Source: Sulfurimonas sp. (GTDB taxonomy: Bacteria; Campylobacterota; Campylobacteria; Campylobacterales; Sulfurimonadaceae). Taken from it: a stretch of DNA of 6,723 bases. Below the pieces are notes generated by a model. That model was given only the letters and a program-made list of their open reading frames with translations, was not told where the DNA came from and made no database searches. The translations under genes and the position numbers were made by a program. The stretch covers positions 1 to 6,723 of the forward strand of contig JALUBM010000140.1 in assembly GCA_027044845.1 (NCBI GenBank). Direction: 5' to 3'. Position 1 is the first letter of the stretch. The number at the start of each line of letters is the position of its first letter. This document shows, one piece after another, positions 1 to 4,436 of the stretch.

Positions 1-1
1 T

Positions 2-859
2 CATGCAAGAAAGGTTAATAAAGTTGCTGGTGTAGAGATAAATGGACTTGAACATGTAGATAAAGTGATTTATTTGGATCAAAGTCCGATAGGACGAACA
101 CCTAGAAGTAATCCAGCAACCTATACCGGTGTGATGGATGAAATTCGTAACCTTTTTGCCCAAACAAAAGAGAGCCAAATTCGTGGTTATACGGCGTCAA
201 GATTTTCATTTAATGTCAAAGGCGGACGTTGTGAGAAGTGTCAGGGTGAGGGTGAGAACAAAATAGAGATGCACTTTTTGCCTGATATTATGGTGAAATG
301 TGATTCTTGTAAAGGGCAACGATATAATCAGCAAACTTTAGAAGTTTATTATAAAGGGAAGACGATTGCAGATGTACTTGCCATGAGTGTAGATGAAGCA
401 TTTGAATTTTTTAAACCAATTCCTAAAATTCATCAAAAGATGAAAACACTTGTAGCTGTTGGACTTGGTTATATTACCTTAGGACAAAATGCTATAACCC
501 TTTCAGGTGGAGAGGCACAAAGAATTAAACTTTCTAAAGAATTAAGCCGTAAAGATACGGGAAAAACCCTTTATATTTTAGATGAACCTACAACTGGTTT
601 ACATTTTGCAGATGTTGATAGATTAACAAACGTATTGCATAAATTTGTGGAACTTGGCAATTCGATGTTAATAATCGAGCATAACCTTGACATGATTAAA
701 AATGCTGATTATATTATAGATATGGGTCCTGAAGGAGGTAACGGCGGTGGTCTTATTATCGCTGAGGGTTCTCCTGAAGTATTGGCAAAAAATCATAAAA
801 AGACAGGTTCTTATACTGGTGAGTATCTTGAAAAAGAGTTGGCACTGCATAATTTATAA
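2..859 (+). CDS. uvrA: UvrABC excinuclease subunit A, C-terminal part (5' end outside window)
   Basis: UvrA is the ATP-dependent DNA damage sensor of nucleotide excision repair; it acts as a dimer and loads UvrB at lesions. The frame is open from base 2, giving 285 residues, roughly the last 30% of a protein usually near 940 residues. The GTG at 65 is an internal Val codon, not a start, because recognisable UvrA sequence ([10 protein letters not shown]...) precedes it. Visible, counting from base 2: the second zinc finger, C77-x2-C80 and C100-x2-C103, with the typical [10 protein letters not shown] context; the ABC signature LSGGEAQ at 167-173; Walker B ILDEP at 192-196; the H-loop His227 in IIEHN; and the DMGPEGG stretch near 240. 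The Walker A motif of this second ATPase domain must lie left of the window. It ends normally with TAA at 857-859. Nothing suggests degradation. Identification is near certain. Confidence 0.97.
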   Translation, partial: HARKVNKVAGVEINGLEHVDKVIYLDQSPIGRTPRSNPATYTGVMDEIRNLFAQTKESQIRGYTASRFSFNVKGGRCEKCQGEGENKIEMHFLPDIMVKCDSCKGQRYNQQTLEVYYKGKTIADVLAMSVDEAFEFFKPIPKIHQKMKTLVAVGLGYITLGQNAITLSGGEAQRIKLSKELSRKDTGKTLYILDEPTTGLHFADVDRLTNVLHKFVELGNSMLIIEHNLDMIKNADYIIDMGPEGGNGGGLIIAEGSPEVLAKNHKKTGSYTGEYLEKELALHNL

Positions 860-867
860 AAATATAG

Positions 868-873
868 TATAAT
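868..873 (+). promoter_or_regulatory. Putative -10 box of the pyrophosphatase gene
   Basis: A perfect TATAAT lies 8 bases after the uvrA stop and 23 bases before the ATG at 897. No convincing -35 box is seen; it would fall inside the end of uvrA. Weak or absent -35 boxes are usual for housekeeping promoters of Campylobacterota. Initiation about 7 bases downstream would give a leader of about 16 bases that still includes the ribosome binding site. In AT-rich DNA a chance match is possible. Confidence 0.5.
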
Positions 874-885
874 TCAAAAAAAAAT

Positions 886-890
886 AAAGG
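886..890 (+). promoter_or_regulatory. Ribosome binding site of the pyrophosphatase gene
   Basis: AAAGG sits 6 bases upstream of the ATG at 897, a normal Shine-Dalgarno spacing. It follows a run of nine A. It supports the chosen start, which also places the first metal-binding motif at residues 8-14 as in the family. Confidence 0.65.
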
Positions 891-896
891 CTTAGA

Positions 897-1817
897 ATGT
901 CAGTATATGTTTTTGGACATAAAAATCCTGATAGTGACTCTATTATTGGAGCTATCTCACTATCTTATTTAAAAAATAAAGTAGAAAAAGAAGAGTATAT
1001 TCCTGCCCGTCAAGGTGAAATTACTGCTGAGACACAATTTATATTGGATACTTTTGGCGGTGAACTGCCGATGTTAAAAACTTCGGTTGCGGGTGAGAGA
1101 GTTTTTATCGTTGATTCTACTGATAAAGTGCATTTTCAAGATGATATTGATGAAGCGACTATTATCGGTATTGCAGATCATCATAAGCTTGGTGATTTAA
1201 CGACTGATACACCTCTTGAAGCATGGATTAGACCGATAGGATGTTCTAATACGGTCATTTATGAAATGTATAGATGTTATGGAGTAGAAGTACCAAAAGA
1301 GATTGCAGGACTTATGATGATGGCAATACTTAGCGATACAGTGATTTTTAAATCACCTACATGTACAAAAGTAGATACTAAAGCGGTTAAAGAGTTAGCA
1401 GAAATTGCTGGTGTAGAAGATTATAAAAAATTGGCGATGGAAATGTTTGTCGTAAAATCAGCCGTTGATGGTGCTACTGCAAGAGATTTAAATACGCGTG
1501 ATTATAAAGAGTTTAATATGAACACTGCAAAAGTAGGTATCGGACAGCTTGAAATGGTTGATATTTCTGTTTTAGAACCTCGTGAAAATGAACTTTTAGA
1601 AGATATGAAAACGATGAAAGAAGAGGGTGGTTTGCATACTGTTTTGATTCTTTTAACAGATATTATGAAAGAGGGTTCTAAACTTTTAGTTGTGAGTGAT
1701 GATAAATCAAAAATAGAAGCTGCATTTAATATAAAACTTCAAGACCATAAAGCATGGTTAAACGGTGTTCTTAGTCGTAAGAAACAAGTAGTCCCTTTCG
1801 TTCAACCACAATTCTAA
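897..1817 (+). CDS. ppaC: Manganese-dependent (family II) inorganic pyrophosphatase
   Basis: This cytosolic enzyme hydrolyses pyrophosphate to two phosphates, pulling biosynthetic reactions forward; family II enzymes use Mn2+ or Co2+ and belong to the DHH superfamily. The 306-residue length is normal for the two-domain form without CBS domains. Metal-ligand motifs are in place: GHKNPDSDS with H8, D12 and D14; D73 in IVDSTD; DHH at 94-96; and D147 in AILSD. The C-terminal DHHA2 domain carries K204 (DYKEF) and the phosphate-binding SRKKQVVP at 293-300. One deviation: the stretch usually read VDHNE in Bacillus-type enzymes is VDSTD here, so the metal-binding Asp is kept but the following His is Ser. 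ATG start with AAAGG upstream. It lies downstream of uvrA on the same strand, but a TATAAT box between them suggests its own promoter; no functional link with repair is implied. Confidence 0.95.
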   Translation: MSVYVFGHKNPDSDSIIGAISLSYLKNKVEKEEYIPARQGEITAETQFILDTFGGELPMLKTSVAGERVFIVDSTDKVHFQDDIDEATIIGIADHHKLGDLTTDTPLEAWIRPIGCSNTVIYEMYRCYGVEVPKEIAGLMMMAILSDTVIFKSPTCTKVDTKAVKELAEIAGVEDYKKLAMEMFVVKSAVDGATARDLNTRDYKEFNMNTAKVGIGQLEMVDISVLEPRENELLEDMKTMKEEGGLHTVLILLTDIMKEGSKLLVVSDDKSKIEAAFNIKLQDHKAWLNGVLSRKKQVVPFVQPQF

Positions 1818-1833
1818 GTCCTTATGGGCTTAG
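1814..1833 (+). terminator. Small hairpin between convergent genes, candidate terminator
   Basis: CTAAGTCC (1814-1821) pairs with GGGCTTAG (1826-1833) around a TTAT loop: eight pairs, one of them a U-G wobble in the plus-strand RNA. In the minus-strand RNA that position becomes an A-C mismatch, so the fold favours plus-strand transcripts. The U-tract after it is poor (TCTGTAT), so intrinsic termination would be weak. The left arm contains the pyrophosphatase TAA and the right arm contains the TAA of the opposing gene. Confidence 0.4.
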
Positions 1834-3494
1834 TCTGTATAGAGGTATCTTTTGATCTTTTTTGTCGGTGTTTTTACAAATGGTTCAATCTGCTCTATAA
1901 ATTTATGAATTTTTGCAAAAGATGCTAGTTGTGCATTGATCTCTATTCGCATATTTTCTAAATACTCTGCAATTTTTTGTCTCACTTCATGTTCTGGCAT
2001 ATCATGTGCTTTAAACATTGTATCTATCAGTTCATAATCTAAATGAATTCTGGCAACGAGTTTTTCGTCGTGTTCAAGTATAAGAGAATCCAAAACTGCT
2101 TCATTTTGGTTAATAATTGCCTCAATCTGTTCAGGGTATATATTTTCGCCACCAGAACCGATAATGACATTTTTACTTCTTCCACTGATAAATAAATATC
2201 CGTCTTCATCTATATAGCCTAAATCTCCTGTGTAGAACCAGCCATCTTTTATAACCTCTTTTGTTTGCTCTTCATCTTTATAATAACCCATCATCACACT
2301 TGGAGATTTCGTGATGATTTCTCCTTCGCCATTTATTGGATTCGGATCTTTTATTTGCACTTTAACACCGACCATAGGCAACCCCGTTGATCCTATTTTA
2401 ATAGGATAACCCATTCTTCCCCCTGCAATAAGTGGAGATGTCTCAGTAAGTCCATAGCCTACAATGTAAGGAAATTGTGCTTCTGCTAAAAATGTTTCTA
2501 CATACGGTGATAATGCTGCACCACCTATACCGAAAAACTTTATTCGCCCGCCAAATGTTTCAATGAGTTTTTTACCAGCAATTTTATTGAGTCTTTTTCT
2601 GATAAAAGGGATACTATAAAGCGTTCGCATCATAAATGAGCCGCTAAACTTAGGTAGTATTTTGTTTTTATATATCTTTTCTATAATGAGTGGTACACTA
2701 AGCATCATGGTTGGCTTTACACTCGCAAATGCTTTTATAAGAACATTGGGTGTTGGAATTTTTTCAATATATACGATGTCTGCACCATGTAAAATAGGCA
2801 AAATCATACCGACCGTACATTCTAATGTATGTGCCAAAGGTAAAATAGATAAAAAAGTGTCCTCAGGTAAAACGGTAATATTTTTATAAGCACTCATTGC
2901 ATTGGTAACAAGGTTTTTATGTGAAAGCATAACACCTTTTGAATGTCCTGTCGTCCCTGAAGTATATAAAAGGGCTGCCATATCATCTTCATTTGGTTTT
3001 GGAAGTTCTTGTAAACTTATTTTTTGTGTAAATTTGGCTATATAACTATGGTTTATCATCTCATCAACCATAGTTAAATCATCAAGTTTTATAACAAATT
3101 TCATATTTGAATTTTCTAACTCTTCTATGGTCTGAAGATGTTTTTGTGATACAAAAACGGCTTTTGCTTCAGAATGCCTGATAATATGCTGTACATCCGC
3201 TGGATGAAAATCAGGGAGTATAGGAACAATGATACCACCAAAATAGGTAACAGAAAAGTATGCAACTGCCCAATTAGGCATATTTTCACTGAGAAGAGCA
3301 ACTTTATCACCTTTTCTTACACCATTTTTTTTTAGTAGTTTTATCATGGCATTTACATTATCACCAAGTTCTTTATATGTTATTGGCTCTTTATCGACCT
3401 TAGATAAAACTTTTTTATCTCCATACATGCCAATTGAACGTTGTAAGAGGCTTGGTAGTGTAAAATCTTCTATATTTTTATAAGGATATATCAT
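1830..3494 (-). CDS. AMP-forming long-chain acyl-CoA synthetase (fatty acid-CoA ligase)
   Basis: The 554-residue protein belongs to the adenylate-forming (ANL) superfamily. It should activate a carboxylic acid, most likely a fatty acid, with ATP to an acyl-adenylate and then to an acyl-CoA. Motifs in order: P-loop YTSGTTGHSKGVMLSH at 177-192; LPLAHTLE near 218-225; GYGLTETSP at 346-354; the hinge region WFYTGDLGYIDEDGYLFISGR at about 419-439, with ribose-binding D424 and R439; GGENIYPEQIE at 448-458; and the catalytic Lys region TPTKKIKR at 542-549. Length and the SVPLIIEKIYKNKI stretch resemble FAA1-type (COG1022) ligases of bacteria. An acyl-ACP synthetase role cannot be excluded, and the chain length is not readable from sequence. 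It has no signal peptide and is probably cytosolic or peripheral. The start is the first ATG after a TATAAT box; the Shine-Dalgarno is weak (AAAAGA). A run of nine A on the coding strand lies near residues 54-57. Confidence 0.9.
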   Translation of the reverse strand: MIYPYKNIEDFTLPSLLQRSIGMYGDKKVLSKVDKEPITYKELGDNVNAMIKLLKKNGVRKGDKVALLSENMPNWAVAYFSVTYFGGIIVPILPDFHPADVQHIIRHSEAKAVFVSQKHLQTIEELENSNMKFVIKLDDLTMVDEMINHSYIAKFTQKISLQELPKPNEDDMAALLYTSGTTGHSKGVMLSHKNLVTNAMSAYKNITVLPEDTFLSILPLAHTLECTVGMILPILHGADIVYIEKIPTPNVLIKAFASVKPTMMLSVPLIIEKIYKNKILPKFSGSFMMRTLYSIPFIRKRLNKIAGKKLIETFGGRIKFFGIGGAALSPYVETFLAEAQFPYIVGYGLTETSPLIAGGRMGYPIKIGSTGLPMVGVKVQIKDPNPINGEGEIITKSPSVMMGYYKDEEQTKEVIKDGWFYTGDLGYIDEDGYLFISGRSKNVIIGSGGENIYPEQIEAIINQNEAVLDSLILEHDEKLVARIHLDYELIDTMFKAHDMPEHEVRQKIAEYLENMRIEINAQLASFAKIHKFIEQIEPFVKTPTKKIKRYLYTD

Positions 3495-3523
3495 TTTAAA
3501 TCTTTTATTCTATTTGGTCTATG

Positions 3524-3529
3524 ATTATA
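3524..3529 (-). promoter_or_regulatory. Putative -10 box of the acyl-CoA synthetase gene
   Basis: On the minus strand TATAAT lies 29 bases before the ATG at 3494, within the 51-base gap after the cyclase stop. No good -35 box is visible at the expected distance, which would overlap the end of the cyclase gene. No hairpin terminator is seen in this gap, so read-through from the signalling operon is also possible. Confidence 0.5.
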
Positions 3530-3545
3530 CAAAACATTTGTTTAA

Positions 3546-4436
3546 TTAATGGAATATAACTTTATTGCGTCCGCTCTCTTTTGCTTTATAGAGTGCTTCA
3601 TCAGCATTTTTAAGCAACATATCTATATTTTTTGTGTCGAAATCGGCTTGGGCAATGCCTTCACTAATTGTAAATTTTATGACATTGTTGTTATTGCTTA
3701 AAACTTCTAAGTCCTCAACATTTTGACGTAATTGTTCTATTTTTTGTTGTACGATTTCTCTTGTCTCTTGATGGCACAATATTGCAAACTCTTCTCCCCC
3801 AATTCTGCCAAAAATAGTATTTTCACAAAGATTTTCACTGATACTTTTTGCCAAAATCTTAATAACTTTATCGCCCGTAGGATGTCCATAAGTATCATTG
3901 ACGAGCTTGAAGTTGTCAATGTCAATCATTACCGCAAAAAGATTTTCTTTGGAAGTATTAAAAATTTCTATTGCCAATTCAAAAAATTTACGTCTGTTAT
4001 ATATTCCCGTCATTGCATCAAATGATGCAAGTTGCTCAAGATTATAGATTAATTCTCGTACTTTGAGTTGTGTTTGAATACGAGCTAAAAGTTCTACTGC
4101 TTTAAAAGGTTTTGTGACATAATCGTTTCCACCAGATGTATATGCCTTTTCTATAGAACTTTCATCTGATTTTGCTGTTATAAAAATAATCGGCGTATCT
4201 CGTGTTTTAGGATTTTGTCTCATCTTTTGACATACTTCAAATCCATCCATTATAGGCATCATAATATCAAGCAGTACCAAATCAATCTCTTCTTCTTGCA
4301 AAATTTCCAATGCGGTGATGCCATCTGTTGCTACAAGTATTTCATAATCATTGCCTAGCAGTTCAAGGAGAACATCTATGTTTGTTTCTGTATCATCAAC
4401 AACCAGAATATTCTTAGTTTTTGTATCTTTTACCAT
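3546..4436 (-). CDS. Response regulator with GGDEF domain (PleD-like diguanylate cyclase)
   Basis: A 296-residue, two-domain cytosolic regulator. The receiver (about 8-125) has acidic residues D14 and D15, phospho-acceptor D57 in LLDIMMP, T87 in ITAKS and K109 in TKPF, all intact. A short helix (about 125-138) leads to the GGDEF domain (about 139-296), with DAMTGIYNRR at 140-149, metal-site IDIDNFKLVND at 171-181 and the active-site loop RIGGEEF at 211-217. It should therefore make cyclic di-GMP from two GTP when phosphorylation drives dimerisation. The usual inhibitory I-site RxxD, nine residues before GGEEF, reads CENT (204-207), so canonical product inhibition looks absent. The ATG lies inside the last codons of the upstream kinase gene (7-base overlap), implying translational coupling and making that kinase the obvious phosphodonor. 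It is preceded by a good GGAG. The target process (motility, attachment or other) is not shown by the window. Confidence 0.95.
   Translation of the reverse strand: MVKDTKTKNILVVDDTETNIDVLLELLGNDYEILVATDGITALEILQEEEIDLVLLDIMMPIMDGFEVCQKMRQNPKTRDTPIIFITAKSDESSIEKAYTSGGNDYVTKPFKAVELLARIQTQLKVRELIYNLEQLASFDAMTGIYNRRKFFELAIEIFNTSKENLFAVMIDIDNFKLVNDTYGHPTGDKVIKILAKSISENLCENTIFGRIGGEEFAILCHQETREIVQQKIEQLRQNVEDLEVLSNNNNVIKFTISEGIAQADFDTKNIDMLLKNADEALYKAKESGRNKVIFH

Noticed and set aside
65..67. GTG at 65 as the start of a 264-residue protein
   Set aside because: The frame is open upstream to base 2 and encodes recognisable UvrA sequence, so this is an internal Val codon of a gene cut by the window edge.
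668..850. Short minus-strand frame inside the uvrA end
   Set aside because: It lies wholly opposite a conserved gene, has no ribosome binding site that I can see and no recognisable protein features.
876..884. Run of nine A between uvrA and the pyrophosphatase, as a terminator or phase-variable tract
   Set aside because: There is no preceding hairpin, and A on the coding strand is the wrong orientation for a plus-strand U-tract. It lies between the -10 box and the ribosome binding site, so it is more simply part of an AT-rich leader.
2662..2889. Plus-strand frame opposite the acyl-CoA synthetase, and a similar minus-strand frame at 3125-3310
   Set aside because: Both are shadows of a well-conserved coding region with all its motifs intact; their composition is an out-of-frame reading.
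3542..3549. Perfect palindrome TTAATTAA at the end of the GGDEF gene
   Set aside because: Eight AT-only bases are expected by chance here; there is no GC stem and no U-tract, so it is neither a terminator nor a convincing operator.
3732..4025. Plus-strand frame opposite the GGDEF gene (97 codons)
   Set aside because: It overlaps the catalytic domain in antisense and looks like a chance open frame in AT-rich DNA.
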